A DNA stretch of 64,000 bases from Lachnospiraceae bacterium (GCA_014804755.1 JAAUZE010000008.1:36109-100108), one strand, 5' to 3'. Positions 32,258 through 41,908 are shown, counted from the stretch's first letter. Numbers and translations: made by a program. Notes: generated by a model not told the origin, from the letters alone.

Positions 32258-33616
32258 TCACAATTCTTTTTTTTGTTCAGAGGAAGTCCGATGCTGCTGC
32301 GGCTGATAAAGAGAACCGCGCACAACGGAAGCGTTTCCGTAGCGGCTTCGGATGCTGTCAAGTGCTTTGTCGAGCTTTTGATATTTTTCCGCCCGTGCAC
32401 CGGAAAGGGGATCGTCCGCCTGCGCGAGGGCAGTGGAAGCATTTGTCCGTGCGGAAGGATGTGCCTGCGTGGGAGCGGATGCGGGATCGAGGTGTCCGCG
32501 TGCACGAAGGGGGCTGCCGGTATCCATGGCAAGGTCGGACAGGCTGAGCTGTACGGGATCGTCCGCTGCACCCAGTTTGGCGGTGCGGATACCGAGCAGG
32601 CGTATCGGTTCTCCGTTCCATAGCTCGCGAAAAAGCCGGCAGGCAGTTTCGTAGATGAAATTCGTGCTGTCGGTAGGGGTATCAAGCATGGTCTGGTGCG
32701 ACACGGATAAAAAAGAAGCATATTTGATCTCAACCGTCACACAGAGCGCACGTTTTTGTGCCTCGCGCAGTCTTGCGGCAACGGATTCCGCGAGCGATAA
32801 CAAAACGCGGCGCGCCGCGGCTTCGTCGGTAACATCCGCAGAGAGCGTTGTCGAATTTCCGATCCCCTTTGCCTCCGCTTCCTGCGTGACGACTTCGGAA
32901 TCGTCGATACCGTTCGCGTAGTTCCAAAGCGTCTGTCCGTGGCTTTTTAAGTGCGCGGTCACAATAGCGGGATCCGCGGCGGCGAGATCGCCGATCGTGA
33001 CGATGCCGAGCTTTTTTAATGTTTCCGTACTGGAACGCCCGCAGAGAAACAGACGGGATATGGGGAGCGGCCATAGCTTCCCGGCAAGTTCGGAGCAAAA
33101 CAGTGTGTGGACAAGATTGGGCTTGCGAAAATCGGATGCCATTTTTGCCAGCACTTTGCGGTCGGAAATACCGATATTGACGGTAAAGCCGAATGTTTCA
33201 TACACGGAATCCTTGATCAGTGTGGCAGCGGCGACAGGGGATGCATAATGGGAGGCAATCGGTGTATAATCCATATAGCATTCGTCAATGCTGACCTGCT
33301 CCAAATCCGGACAAAAAGAAGAAAGATGCGCCATCAGCGCCTGGGAATAGCGGTGATACATGGCGTGGTCCGGCGAAGCGATCACGAGCGAAGGGCACTT
33401 TTTTAGGGCGCTGCCGATCGGTTCCGCTGTTTGGATGTGGTATTTTTTTGCGGGAATGGATTTGGCAAGGACGATGCCGTGGCGTTTAGAGGAATCACCG
33501 CCGATAATGGCGGGGATTTCGCGCAGATCAATACCGGCGCCTGTTTTTAGATTTTCAACCGAAGTCCAGCTTAAATAGGCTGAATTGACATCAATATGGA
33601 AAAAAATGTTGTCCAT
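32258..33616 (-). CDS. dinB: DNA polymerase IV (Y-family translesion polymerase)
   Basis: The 452-residue protein starts with the Y-family palm motif FFHIDVNSAYLSW; its metal Asp is residue 9. The second catalytic part is SIDECYMDYT, near residue 105. LAKMASDFRKPN and the helix-hairpin-helix segment LKKLGIVTIGDLAA follow. It copies past damaged bases with low fidelity. The C-terminal ~80 residues form a Ala/Ser/Thr-rich linker ending near residues 420-450 in SLYQPQQHR. No clear LexA box is seen near the start. Confidence 0.92.
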   Translation of the reverse strand: MDNIFFHIDVNSAYLSWTSVENLKTGAGIDLREIPAIIGGDSSKRHGIVLAKSIPAKKYHIQTAEPIGSALKKCPSLVIASPDHAMYHRYSQALMAHLSSFCPDLEQVSIDECYMDYTPIASHYASPVAAATLIKDSVYETFGFTVNIGISDRKVLAKMASDFRKPNLVHTLFCSELAGKLWPLPISRLFLCGRSSTETLKKLGIVTIGDLAAADPAIVTAHLKSHGQTLWNYANGIDDSEVVTQEAEAKGIGNSTTLSADVTDEAAARRVLLSLAESVAARLREAQKRALCVTVEIKYASFLSVSHQTMLDTPTDSTNFIYETACRLFRELWNGEPIRLLGIRTAKLGAADDPVQLSLSDLAMDTGSPLRARGHLDPASAPTQAHPSARTNASTALAQADDPLSGARAEKYQKLDKALDSIRSRYGNASVVRGSLYQPQQHRTSSEQKKEL

Positions 33617-33756
33617 GTTTTTCCTTTCTGCCGCATTTTACTTTACAAGCGGGCAAAATATTGTTAGAATGTGTTTGTTACAAAAATGTTACAATTAAAA
33701 ACGAAAGATGATGAAGACTGCGCCATCCGGGTGCAGCGTTATCTTTGGAAAACAGA

Positions 33757-35367
33757 ATGAGACTGATTACAAAATATTATAAAAGACTGCGCTTTACCTA
33801 TCTCAAGACGATTTGGTTTGCACTTGCCGTGAATGCGCTGTTCTTACCCTATTATACCAAATTGCAGAGCACAGGGAATAATTTTTTTACCGTAACCGTA
33901 AACGGGGAACTGGTCGGAACGGTGGACGCCGAAGAAAAGGTGGATCGCTTTATCCGGGATGCGCGCCGTTCTATTGTTATGTCCACGAACTCCTCGAATT
34001 CGTCCGAGCTGGTTTTTATGAATGCGGATGTAGAAATCGTCGGTGAAGAAGTTTACATCGGCATGGTGGACGACGAGGGAACCGTTCGTGCGAGGATTTA
34101 CGACGCGCTGAAAGGTACAATGCAGGAGACCATGCAGCGTTCCTATACCGTGAAGGTGAATGAGACAACTGTCAATCTGGCAAGCACGGAAGAGGTACAC
34201 AGTCTGCTGGATGCGGCGCTGCGCAAATATGATGCGGAGGATGCCTATGAATTAGAGCTTGTCTTAGACCCGGAGCGCGAGCTGAATGTGCTGACACCCG
34301 TGATCACAAGTACGGCGAAGCAGGATGAGACAGTAGGTGTTGAGCAGGAGGAGGAAGAGTTCCCGACTGTAGCCGGTGTGGAATGGTTTCTTGAGGAAGC
34401 GATGAACCGTGAGGAGGAGCTTGAGGAGCAGACATTTGATGATTTTGATCTCGGGATTTCCAGTATGACATATAACGAGGATATTGAGGTCGTGGAGGCA
34501 TATCTGCCGCAGGACGAGCTCACCGATCTTGATACGGCGATCGCGCTGATCACGGAGAATCAGGAAGTGCAGCAGATTTACTCGATCCAGCCGGGGGATA
34601 CTCTTTCGGAAATATCCATGAAATTTGATCTTCCGATGGAAGAATTGATCGCGATGAATCCGGACAAGCTCAAAGATCAAAACTCGATTCTTCATATTGA
34701 CGATGAGCTGATCATTACCGTGCCGGAGCCGTCGCTGTCTGTTCTTTGGAGCGAGCAGAGGTACTACGAGGAAGATTATGACGCGGACATTATCTATATT
34801 GATAATGACAGCTGGTATACGACCCAGCGGGTGACGCTGCAGGAGCCTTCGCAGGGACACCGTAAGGTTGTGGCGAGTATCAGCTATAAGAATACCGAGG
34901 AGCTTGGCAGGGAAATTCTCATGCAGGAGGTGACGCTCGAAGCGGTACCGAAGATCGTTGAGCGCGGAACGATCATTCCGCCGTCCTATATCAAGCCGAT
35001 CTACGGCGGACGTCTTACCTCGGGCTTCGGCGGACGCAGTGCGCCGACAAAGGGTGCTTCGACGTACCATAAAGGCGTTGACTGGGCGGTGCCGATCGGA
35101 ACCACGGTCATGGCGTCTTCATCCGGAACGGTTGCGAGAGCAGGCTGGGCGAGCGGTTACGGTTATGTGGTTTATATCAATCATCCCGATGGCAGGCAGA
35201 CGAGATACGGGCATTGCAGCAGGGTAATTGTCAGTCCTGGGCAGTATGTCGTGCAGGGACAGGCGATTGCTTACTCGGGCAATACAGGAAGAAGTACGGG
35301 ACCGCACCTGCATTTTGAGATGCTGATCAACGGAACCCAGGTCGATCCGCGGCCATATTTGGACTAA
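33757..35367 (+). CDS. Membrane-anchored LysM-G5-M23 peptidase
   Basis: The protein (536 residues from ATG 33757; TTG 33745 is an alternative) has an N-terminal membrane segment (FTYLKTIWFALAVNALFLP), a long acidic region, a LysM domain (YSIQPGDTLSEISMKFDLP, about residue 275), a G5-type domain (ILMQEVTLEAVPKIVERGT) and an M23 peptidase domain. The M23 zinc ligands are in YHKGVDWAVP, and the HLHFEML motif lies near the C-terminus. It should cut peptidoglycan cross-bridges or regulate wall growth outside the cell. Confidence 0.92.
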   Translation: MRLITKYYKRLRFTYLKTIWFALAVNALFLPYYTKLQSTGNNFFTVTVNGELVGTVDAEEKVDRFIRDARRSIVMSTNSSNSSELVFMNADVEIVGEEVYIGMVDDEGTVRARIYDALKGTMQETMQRSYTVKVNETTVNLASTEEVHSLLDAALRKYDAEDAYELELVLDPERELNVLTPVITSTAKQDETVGVEQEEEEFPTVAGVEWFLEEAMNREEELEEQTFDDFDLGISSMTYNEDIEVVEAYLPQDELTDLDTAIALITENQEVQQIYSIQPGDTLSEISMKFDLPMEELIAMNPDKLKDQNSILHIDDELIITVPEPSLSVLWSEQRYYEEDYDADIIYIDNDSWYTTQRVTLQEPSQGHRKVVASISYKNTEELGREILMQEVTLEAVPKIVERGTIIPPSYIKPIYGGRLTSGFGGRSAPTKGASTYHKGVDWAVPIGTTVMASSSGTVARAGWASGYGYVVYINHPDGRQTRYGHCSRVIVSPGQYVVQGQAIAYSGNTGRSTGPHLHFEMLINGTQVDPRPYLD

Positions 35368-35470
35368 CTGTGCATAAAATTGGCAAACTTCACACTGACT
35401 TTGTTCAAAAGTTCTGATTTACACGAGGGAGCATCTGCGCTATAATAAGCGCATAGGTGAACGGACAGTA

Positions 35471-35502
35471 ACAATATATGGTATGCTTGTACCATATATT
35501 GT
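35471..35502. repeat. Perfect 13-bp inverted repeat
   Basis: ACAATATATGGTA and TACCATATATTGT face each other across TGCTTG. No T run follows, so this is more likely an operator or a cruciform than a terminator. It lies between the M23 peptidase and murA. Confidence 0.7.
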
Positions 35503-35537
35503 ATGTAGAGTTCTGCGATGTGTCGCCTTACCGTTGC

Positions 35538-35576
35538 TGTGCCGACACCCGCATGCGCGGGCTGTTGTCAACATGG
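35538..35576 (+). repeat. Second copy of the leader-like dispersed repeat (partial)
   Basis: TGTGCCGACACCC and ATGCGCGGGCTGTTG match the sequence just upstream of argF (TGTGCTGACGCCC, ATGCGCGGGCTGTTG). It lies about 80 bp before murA in the sense direction. Confidence 0.7.
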
Positions 35577-35654
35577 TTGATTAGAGTGTAGGATGAGTCG
35601 TTTCCTGCATATAATAATGATATGCATAGATTAGAAATATAGATGAGGTGCGTT

Positions 35655-36947
35655 ATGGATCAATACGCAGTAAAAGGCGGCACACCCCTTGTGGGCGAAG
35701 TCGAGATCGGAGGAGCCAAAAATGCGGCGCTTGCGATTTTGGCGGCATCCATCATGACGGACGAAACAGTTTTGATAGAGAATGTACCGGATGTCAGGGA
35801 TACGAATGTACTGATGCAGGCAATGTCGAGCGTCGGGGCTGTCATTACCCGGATCGACAGACACACTGTTAAGATAAACGGTTCACAGATTCACAATTTA
35901 GTAATAGAAGACGAGTATATGAAGAAGATTCGCGCCTCCTACTATTTGATCGGCGCGCTTCTCGGCAAATACAAGCATGCGGAGGTTCCGCTTCCGGGCG
36001 GATGCAATATCGGTGTCCGCGCGATCGATCAGCATATCAAGGGATTTAAGGCGCTGGGCGCAGACGTGCGCATCGTTCACGGTGCGATCGTGGCGGAGGC
36101 AAAGCATTTGACCGGAAACCATATTTTCATGGATAAAGTATCGGTCGGCGCGACTATCAATGTGATGATGGCAGCGAGCATGGCGGAGGGCAAGACCATC
36201 ATTGAGAACGCGGCGAAGGAACCGCATGTGGTCGATCTTGCAAACTTTTTGAATTCCATGGGCGCCAATATCAAGGGCGCAGGTACGGACGTCATTCGGA
36301 TCAAGGGCGTGACAAAGCTACATAAAACCGAGTATATGATTATTCCCGATCAGATAGAGGCGGGAACGTTCATGATGGCGGCAGCGGCGACCAAGGGTGA
36401 CGTAACAGTAAAAAATGTGATTCCGAGGCATTTGGAATCCATCACGGCAAAGCTGATAGAGATTGGCTGTGAGGTCGAGGAATCGGACGATGCAGTCAGA
36501 GTTGTGGCGGCAAAACGGCTGCACAACACACAGGTGAAAACGCTTCCGTATCCCGGTTTTCCGACGGATATGCAGCCGCAGATTGTGGCGGTGCTCGGTT
36601 TGGCAAAGGGAACGAGCATCGTATCGGAGAGTATTTTTGAGAACCGCTTCAAGTATGTTGATGAGCTTACAAAGATGGGAGCGGAGATCAAGGTCGAAAG
36701 TACGATGGCGATCATTGACGGCGTTTCCAAGTATCTTGGGGCGGGAATGACGGTTCCCGATCTTCGGGCAGGGGCGGCGCTCGTCATTGCGGCGCTTGCT
36801 GCGGACGGATTTTCGACGCTCGACGAGATTCAATACATTGAGCGCGGATATGAGGATCTGGAATATAAGCTTCAGGCGCTCGGCGCGCAGATTGAGCGTG
36901 TGTCCGATGAAACACAGCTCAAAAAATTTCAATTAAAAGTGGGATAA
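35655..36947 (+). CDS. murA: UDP-N-acetylglucosamine 1-carboxyvinyltransferase
   Basis: The 430-residue protein catalyses the first committed step of peptidoglycan synthesis, transfer of enolpyruvate to UDP-GlcNAc. The start motif GEVEIGGAKNAAL holds the catalytic Lys-Asn. The active-site Cys is at about residue 117 in LPGGCNIG, so the enzyme should bind fosfomycin. PYPGFPTDMQPQ and IFENRFKYVDEL are family signatures. ATG 35655 with GAGGTG upstream is preferred over the GTG-like start 12 bases earlier. A dispersed repeat lies about 80 bp upstream. Confidence 0.95.
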   Translation: MDQYAVKGGTPLVGEVEIGGAKNAALAILAASIMTDETVLIENVPDVRDTNVLMQAMSSVGAVITRIDRHTVKINGSQIHNLVIEDEYMKKIRASYYLIGALLGKYKHAEVPLPGGCNIGVRAIDQHIKGFKALGADVRIVHGAIVAEAKHLTGNHIFMDKVSVGATINVMMAASMAEGKTIIENAAKEPHVVDLANFLNSMGANIKGAGTDVIRIKGVTKLHKTEYMIIPDQIEAGTFMMAAAATKGDVTVKNVIPRHLESITAKLIEIGCEVEESDDAVRVVAAKRLHNTQVKTLPYPGFPTDMQPQIVAVLGLAKGTSIVSESIFENRFKYVDELTKMGAEIKVESTMAIIDGVSKYLGAGMTVPDLRAGAALVIAALAADGFSTLDEIQYIERGYEDLEYKLQALGAQIERVSDETQLKKFQLKVG

Positions 36948-36959
36948 AAGGGGACGTCC

Positions 36960-38312
36960 ATGCCAAATCCATATCTGCCGCGCTGGGAATACATTCCGGA
37001 CGGCGAGCCGAGAGTGTTCGGTGACAGAATTTATATCTATGGTTCACATGACAATGCGGGATCAGTGAAATTCTGCGATTATGTGTTGAAATGCTGGAGC
37101 GCACCGCTTGATCATCTGAATCAGTGGGTGTGTCACGGCGACATCTTTCGCACACAGCAGACCTTTGATCATGAGCCTGACACGGATTGGACAGACCGTT
37201 CCCATTATCTCTATGCTCCGGATGTTGTGGAAAAGGACGGAAAATATTATCTTTACGCTTATATCATAGGTTCCGTAGGCTGTGTCGCGGTGAGCGACAA
37301 ACCGGAGGGACCGTTTTTGTTGTTGAATAAGTATCATTATACGATTTCTGACGAAATCTGTTGCAATGGCTGGTTTATCGATCCGGGAGTACTGGTGGAT
37401 GACGATGGCAGAACGTATATATACTGCGGATTTGAACGTTCTTTTATGGCGCAGATCAACAGCGGCAGTATGTATGAGGTCATTGATGGGAGCTGCATCG
37501 AGCATATCATTCCCTGTGAGAAACAGGAGGACGGAGGATTCACGGAGACGGATGCGCTGTTTTATGAAGCGTGCTCGCCAAGAAAGATTGGGGATACCTA
37601 TTATCTGATCTATTCGCCGAAGCGCGGCAGCAGACTTGCGTATGCCACTTCGGACAGTCCGACAGGGCCGTTTACCTATCGGGGATATATCATAGATAAT
37701 GGCGTGGAATATCCGGGTGGCAATAATCATGGCTCTGTTGCGCAGATTAACGGGCAGTGGTATGTTTTTTACCATCGGATGACCAATGATACCATTATGT
37801 CCCGGCGTGCCTGTGTCGAGAAGATTGAGATTCTTCCGGACGGAACGATTCCTGCGGTGGAGATGACGTCTTTGGGATTTGAAGATGCCCTAAATCCTTA
37901 TGAGATCACGCCGGCAGAAATTGCCTGCGTGTTGGAGGGCGGTGCGTTCGTGACCGAGAAAAATGTATTTGAGCGTGTTGTGACGAATGTGACGGAAGGG
38001 TGCGTGATCGGATATAAATACTTTGATTTCGGAGACGATTTCGGCAGCAGGACGATGGAGCTTTCCGTAAATATCAATGGTATGGGCTGTGACAGTATTC
38101 TGCAGGTGCTGCTCGACGGAAAGGATGGAGAAGAGATCGGACGTCTTAAGATCGGCAGAGAAAGCGGTGCGGTCACGGAAAGGGTGAAGGCAGTAACGGG
38201 AAGACACAGTCTGTTCTTTCGGATTTTGACAGAGTATCCGTCTGACTGGACGGGAGAACCTTTTAGGAACCGATGCCTGTTTGAGTTGAAAGAGTTTGCC
38301 TTTACAAAGTAA
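36960..38312 (+). CDS. Glycoside hydrolase family 43-like enzyme
   Basis: The 450-residue protein begins MPNPYLPRWEYIPDGEPRVF and shows the five-bladed propeller features of GH43: an Asp near the N-terminus in GDRIYIYGSHDN, the central Asp in LYAPDVVEKDGKYYLYA and a Glu in TDALFYEACSPRKIGDTYYLIY. A beta-rich C-terminal domain (residues about 310-450) probably binds carbohydrate. There is no signal peptide, so it acts inside the cell on imported oligosaccharides, perhaps arabinosides or xylosides. It starts 12 bp after murA but is unlikely to be functionally linked. Confidence 0.85.
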   Translation: MPNPYLPRWEYIPDGEPRVFGDRIYIYGSHDNAGSVKFCDYVLKCWSAPLDHLNQWVCHGDIFRTQQTFDHEPDTDWTDRSHYLYAPDVVEKDGKYYLYAYIIGSVGCVAVSDKPEGPFLLLNKYHYTISDEICCNGWFIDPGVLVDDDGRTYIYCGFERSFMAQINSGSMYEVIDGSCIEHIIPCEKQEDGGFTETDALFYEACSPRKIGDTYYLIYSPKRGSRLAYATSDSPTGPFTYRGYIIDNGVEYPGGNNHGSVAQINGQWYVFYHRMTNDTIMSRRACVEKIEILPDGTIPAVEMTSLGFEDALNPYEITPAEIACVLEGGAFVTEKNVFERVVTNVTEGCVIGYKYFDFGDDFGSRTMELSVNINGMGCDSILQVLLDGKDGEEIGRLKIGRESGAVTERVKAVTGRHSLFFRILTEYPSDWTGEPFRNRCLFELKEFAFTK

Positions 38313-38313
38313 A

Positions 38314-38417
38314 AAAAGAGTGCTAGGCACTCTTTTTTTACTTATAGGAAACTTCACAATCCCGAAAAAATTTGCTTTGGCAAATTTTTTGAAAGAATCC
38401 GCCTTTGGCGGATTCTT
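38314..38417. repeat. Composite palindromic repeat E2 and terminators
   Basis: Three hairpins in a row: AAGAGTGC/GCACTCTT plus seven T, then AAATTTGC/GCAAATTT, then GAATCCGCC/GGCGGATTC plus T run, with the joint TATAGGAAACTTC between the first two. It ends the GH43 gene and, on the other strand, the HD-GYP gene. Confidence 0.75.
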
Positions 38418-38419
38418 TT

Positions 38420-39493
38420 TTATACAATCTTTACAATGGACAGCCCCGTTTCCTTGAAAAGATCAACAAAGGTATCTCCCACGCGTACGGTCGGCCGTGC
38501 AGGGTTGTTCGGATTGATGAAGACGACCTCACCCTCCCTGCCGTCGCTTAGGCGGACGCGGTTTAACAGGTAGGTTGTTACGACATTATTCATAAAAGTC
38601 ATATAATAGCCGGGGTCATATTTCTGCAGTCCCTCGGAAATGAGAATATCGATCACTTCAAACGGACAGAGAGGACCGCGATAGATACGCGCGCTTGTCA
38701 TAGCGTCATATACGTCGGCGATGGAAACGATCTTTGCGAATTTGTCGATCTTATTGCCGACGAGTCCGAGCGGATAACCGGTGCCGTCACAGCGCTCGTG
38801 ATGCATTAATGCGGCGTTGCAGACATGCTCGTTCACGTTCTGCGCGCGCAGGATCTTATAGCCCTCATACGGATGCGTTTTAATGATGGAATACTCTTCC
38901 TCGGTCAGTCTCGCAGGCTTTTTAATGATAAAATCGGGAATGACGAGTTTGCCGATGTCATGCAGCATGCCGCACAGCGTCGCAAGCTCAATATCCTCCT
39001 GCGAAAAAAGGAGCCACCGGGCAAAAATATTGCAGATCAGAGCAACATTCATCGAATGCGCATAGGTCAGATCATCATAGGATCGCATACTCTGTAGCAT
39101 GGTAAATACGTTGAATGAAGCCTTTTTGGTCTGAAGCAGGGATAATGCCTGTTCCAGCATGGCATCCGTATCGATCGGCGCATTGTTCTCGACGATATCA
39201 TTCAGACTGTTTTTGAAACCGATCAAAGATTCGTCAAAGTAGCGCTTGAATGCCTGAAATTCCGGACTGCTCTGCACATGCTCGGAAACGGAAAGGCTGG
39301 GAGACGGCTTCCCTAATGACTCATTCAAATCATCCTCAATACGGATAGAGAGGATGGAATAAAATTCAAGCTTTGTAATGGTTTTGTCTGTTAAGGTAAG
39401 TCCCTTGGGAAGGATCAGTTGATCGCTATAACTATAGACGTCCTCCGCCGTGACCATTCCCGGGACCAATTCCTGCGTGCTTAGTCTCTTCAT
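38420..39493 (-). CDS. HD-GYP domain cyclic-di-GMP phosphodiesterase-like protein
   Basis: The 357-residue protein has a long N-terminal part of unknown fold, and an HD-GYP domain from about residue 135. Its metal ligands appear in YAHSMNVAL, LHDIGKL and LMHHERCDGTGYPLG, where the GYP motif is intact. ADVYDAMTSARIYR is another family text. HD-GYP enzymes break down cyclic di-GMP. The C-terminal ~65 residues form an extra domain (LLNRVRLSDGREGEVVF). ATG 39493 follows GGGAGGTACGCT. Its promoter faces away from metK. Confidence 0.9.
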   Translation of the reverse strand: MKRLSTQELVPGMVTAEDVYSYSDQLILPKGLTLTDKTITKLEFYSILSIRIEDDLNESLGKPSPSLSVSEHVQSSPEFQAFKRYFDESLIGFKNSLNDIVENNAPIDTDAMLEQALSLLQTKKASFNVFTMLQSMRSYDDLTYAHSMNVALICNIFARWLLFSQEDIELATLCGMLHDIGKLVIPDFIIKKPARLTEEEYSIIKTHPYEGYKILRAQNVNEHVCNAALMHHERCDGTGYPLGLVGNKIDKFAKIVSIADVYDAMTSARIYRGPLCPFEVIDILISEGLQKYDPGYYMTFMNNVVTTYLLNRVRLSDGREGEVVFINPNNPARPTVRVGDTFVDLFKETGLSIVKIV

Positions 39494-39536
39494 AGCGTAC
39501 CTCCCTTCGGTCAAAAGTAACAATAGTGATAGTAAA

Positions 39537-39603
39537 ATTATAAAATTTTTTTACAATATTGTCAATCAAATCCATTGACATAGCCAAACGTTTGATGTAT
39601 GTT
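39537..39603. promoter_or_regulatory. Divergent promoters for the HD-GYP gene and metK
   Basis: Leftward (minus strand): TTGACA (39565-39560), 17 bp, TATAAT (39542-39537). Rightward: TTGACA (39575-39580), 17 bp, TATGTT (39598-39603). Both are close to the sigma-A consensus and only nine bases separate their -35 boxes. Confidence 0.7.
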
Positions 39604-39655
39604 AATAGCAGATAGGAAAATTCCATATTGAACCCCTCGTTTTACGAGGAATATT

Positions 39656-39832
39656 CTCTTATTCGGAGTGGTGGAGATACATAGGATCTGTGAAGCCACG
39701 GCAACCCCATAACCGGAAGGTGCCAACCTGAGCGAATATTGTTGACCGCATATCATCTGCGGTTGATCGAACAATAAGAGGATTTGATTATCTGTGATGT
39801 CAGGTCCGCTTAGCTGCGGACTTATTTTTTTG
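39656..39832 (+). promoter_or_regulatory. SAM-I (S-box) riboswitch controlling metK
   Basis: The P1 stem is CTCTTAT (39656-39662) with ATAAGAG (39774-39780). In between are the core signatures GTGAAGCCACGGCAACC and GGAAGGTGCCAACCTGAGC, which match the SAM-I aptamer. A terminator hairpin GTCCGC/GCGGAC (39804-39820) plus TTATTTTTTT follows as the expression platform. Binding of S-adenosylmethionine should favour this terminator and lower metK expression, a standard feedback loop. Confidence 0.92.
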
Positions 39833-39855
39833 TGATAAAGAAGGAGGAACCAATC

Positions 39856-41043
39856 ATGGAAAAACACTTATTTACGTCTGAATCCGTTACGGAGGGACAT
39901 CCTGACAAAGTCTGCGATGCGGTTTCCGACGCCATCTTAGACGCCTGCATGGAGCAGGATCCGATGAGCCGCGTTGCCTGTGAGACAGCTGCATGTACAG
40001 GGTTTGTGCTTGTCACGGGCGAGATCACGACAAAGGCAAATCTGGACATTCCGGCGATCGTCAGAAAAACGGTGAACGAGATCGGTTATGATGATGCAAA
40101 GACAGGATTTGACGGGAATACCTGCGCGGTCATGGTCGCATTGGACAAACAGTCTCCCGATATTGCAATGGGTGTAGACAAGGCGCTGGAGGCAAGAGAG
40201 GCGAAAATGTCCGACGAGCAGCTTGCCGCGATCGGCGCGGGCGATCAGGGTATGATGTTCGGCTATGCGACGAACGAAACCGAGGAATATATGCCGTACC
40301 CGATCTCGCTTGCGCACAAGCTGGCATTACAGCTTACCAAGGTGAGAAAGGACGGTACGCTTTCTTATTTAAGACCGGACGGCAAGAGTCAGGTCTCTGT
40401 GGAATATGATGAAAATAATAAGCCGATCCGTTTAGAGGCGGTTGTGTTATCCACACAGCACGACGAGGATGTCACGCAGGAGCAGATTCATGAGGACATC
40501 AAAAAATATGTGTTTGATCCGGTGCTCCCGAAGGAGCTGATTGATGAGAATACCAAGTATTTTATCAACCCGACAGGACGCTTTGTGATTGGCGGACCGC
40601 ACGGCGATGCGGGTCTGACGGGACGTAAGATCATTGTGGATACCTACGGCGGCTACGCAAGACACGGCGGCGGCGCGTTTTCGGGGAAGGACTGCACGAA
40701 GGTCGATCGTTCCGCAGCGTACGCGGCGCGCTATGTCGCAAAAAATATCGTGGCGGCGGGACTTGCCGATAAGTGTGAGATTCAGTTATCCTATGCGATC
40801 GGCGTAGCGGAGCCGACCTCCGTCATGATCGATACGTTCGGCACGGGAAAATTAAGCTCGGAGAAGCTGGTCGGCATCATCCGTGACAATTTTGATTTAA
40901 GACCTGCGGGCATCATCAAAATGCTCGATCTGCGCAGGCCGATCTACAAGCAGACGGCAGCGTACGGACACTTCGGGCGCAACGACTTAAATCTGCCGTG
41001 GGAGCAGCTTGATAAGGTTGATGTGTTAAAGAAATATTTGTAA
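39856..41043 (+). CDS. metK: S-adenosylmethionine synthetase
   Basis: The 395-residue protein carries the MetK signatures: [20 protein letters not shown] at the start, [15 protein letters not shown] in the ATP-binding part, and [22 protein letters not shown] near the middle. It makes S-adenosylmethionine from methionine and ATP. AAGGAGGAACC precedes ATG 39856. The S-box riboswitch directly upstream makes the regulation clear. Confidence 0.97.
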   Translation: MEKHLFTSESVTEGHPDKVCDAVSDAILDACMEQDPMSRVACETAACTGFVLVTGEITTKANLDIPAIVRKTVNEIGYDDAKTGFDGNTCAVMVALDKQSPDIAMGVDKALEAREAKMSDEQLAAIGAGDQGMMFGYATNETEEYMPYPISLAHKLALQLTKVRKDGTLSYLRPDGKSQVSVEYDENNKPIRLEAVVLSTQHDEDVTQEQIHEDIKKYVFDPVLPKELIDENTKYFINPTGRFVIGGPHGDAGLTGRKIIVDTYGGYARHGGGAFSGKDCTKVDRSAAYAARYVAKNIVAAGLADKCEIQLSYAIGVAEPTSVMIDTFGTGKLSSEKLVGIIRDNFDLRPAGIIKMLDLRRPIYKQTAAYGHFGRNDLNLPWEQLDKVDVLKKYL

Positions 41044-41068
41044 AAAGTATTTGTAAAATGAGCTTTTG

Positions 41069-41169
41069 CGGGGCTGTTGCACTAAGCGTTGGGAGTACAG
41101 AATATTGCATGAAACACAATTAAATTCTGCAATATCTTGTATCTGATTTCCTTAGTGCGACGGTCCCGC
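41069..41169. mobile_element. MITE-like palindrome with IS-end-like inverted repeats
   Basis: GCGGGGCTGTTGCACTAAG (41069-41087) faces CTTAGTGCGACGGTCCCGC (41151-41169) with three mismatches. A second nested stem (TACA-AATATTGCA with TGCAATAT-TGTA) sits inside. The outer ends resemble terminal repeats of insertion sequences that start GGGGCTGTTGCA. No transposase is present, so it may be a miniature element or a collapsed IS. Confidence 0.55.
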
Positions 41170-41289
41170 CTATTATATTACGGGCAATTTCTGATTGTAT
41201 AGTGTGTGGATTTAGGGTAAAATATTTTTATGGTCAGTTCTGGGTCAACCATGGTATGTGTTATGAAATCATAACGGGGAAGTGATGAT

Positions 41290-41583
41290 ATGCGTTATAC
41301 GATCAATGAGATAAAGAAAAAAACAACCCCCATTGCTAAAGAATACGGAATTGGACGCATGAGTCTGTTTGGCTCTTATGCCAGAGGGGAGGCAACAGAT
41401 GATAGTGATGTTGATCTATATATAGAGCGGGGAAAGCTGAAAAGTCTGCTTCAATATTTTGCCTTTATTGATGAACTGGAAAATGTTTTGGATTGTCATG
41501 TTGATGTTGTGACTACAGGGATTGAAGACAAACAGTTTCTTGCTGAGATAATGCAAGAGGGGGTACTCTTATATGAAGAATGA
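41290..41583 (+). CDS. mntA: MNT-domain nucleotidyltransferase (MntA-like antitoxin)
   Basis: The 97-residue protein has the minimal nucleotidyltransferase motif GSYARGEATDDSDVDLYIE (residues about 29-47) and a later Asp in CHVDVVTTG. In MntA/HepT (type VII) systems this enzyme adds AMP to a Tyr of the HepT toxin and inactivates it. The gene overlaps hepT by 11 bp, typical for the pair. GGGGAAGTGAT precedes its ATG. The low G+C compared with dnaE suggests acquisition by transfer. Confidence 0.9.
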   Translation: MRYTINEIKKKTTPIAKEYGIGRMSLFGSYARGEATDDSDVDLYIERGKLKSLLQYFAFIDELENVLDCHVDVVTTGIEDKQFLAEIMQEGVLLYEE

Positions 41584-41908
41584 GGATAACTTGATTATTA
41601 AGAAAATGATTAAATATTGTAATGATGTAAATATTCTTTTAACAAGATTCAATATGGATTTTGAAAGATATAAAACGGATATTTCGTTTCAATATGCATG
41701 TAATATGTGTATTATTCAAATCGGTGAACTGGCCAATAGATTATCAGATGAACAAAAAGAAGGAAGTAAAAACATTCCATGGCGTGCAATCAGAGGAATG
41801 AGGAATCTGCATGCGCATGATTATGAAAACGTTGATTTGGAAATTGTTTGGAATACATTATTGGAGGATATTCCAGTGCTAAAGCAAAGTTTGGAAAAAT
41901 TATTATAA
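41573..41908 (+). CDS. hepT: HEPN-domain ribonuclease toxin (HepT-like)
   Basis: The 111-residue helical protein fits HepT (DUF86). Family text is QIGELANRLSDEQKE and, near residue 85, RGMRNLHAHDYENVD. In it the R-x4-H motif of HEPN ribonucleases and the following H-x-Y, whose Tyr is the site modified by MntA, can be seen. It should cut RNA when not silenced by the partner gene with which it overlaps. Confidence 0.9.
   Translation: MKNEDNLIIKKMIKYCNDVNILLTRFNMDFERYKTDISFQYACNMCIIQIGELANRLSDEQKEGSKNIPWRAIRGMRNLHAHDYENVDLEIVWNTLLEDIPVLKQSLEKLL

Noticed and set aside
34264..35070. Long open frame antisense to the M23 peptidase gene (268 codons)
   Set aside because: It is Arg/His/Leu-rich shadow text in a gene whose sense frame has clear domains.
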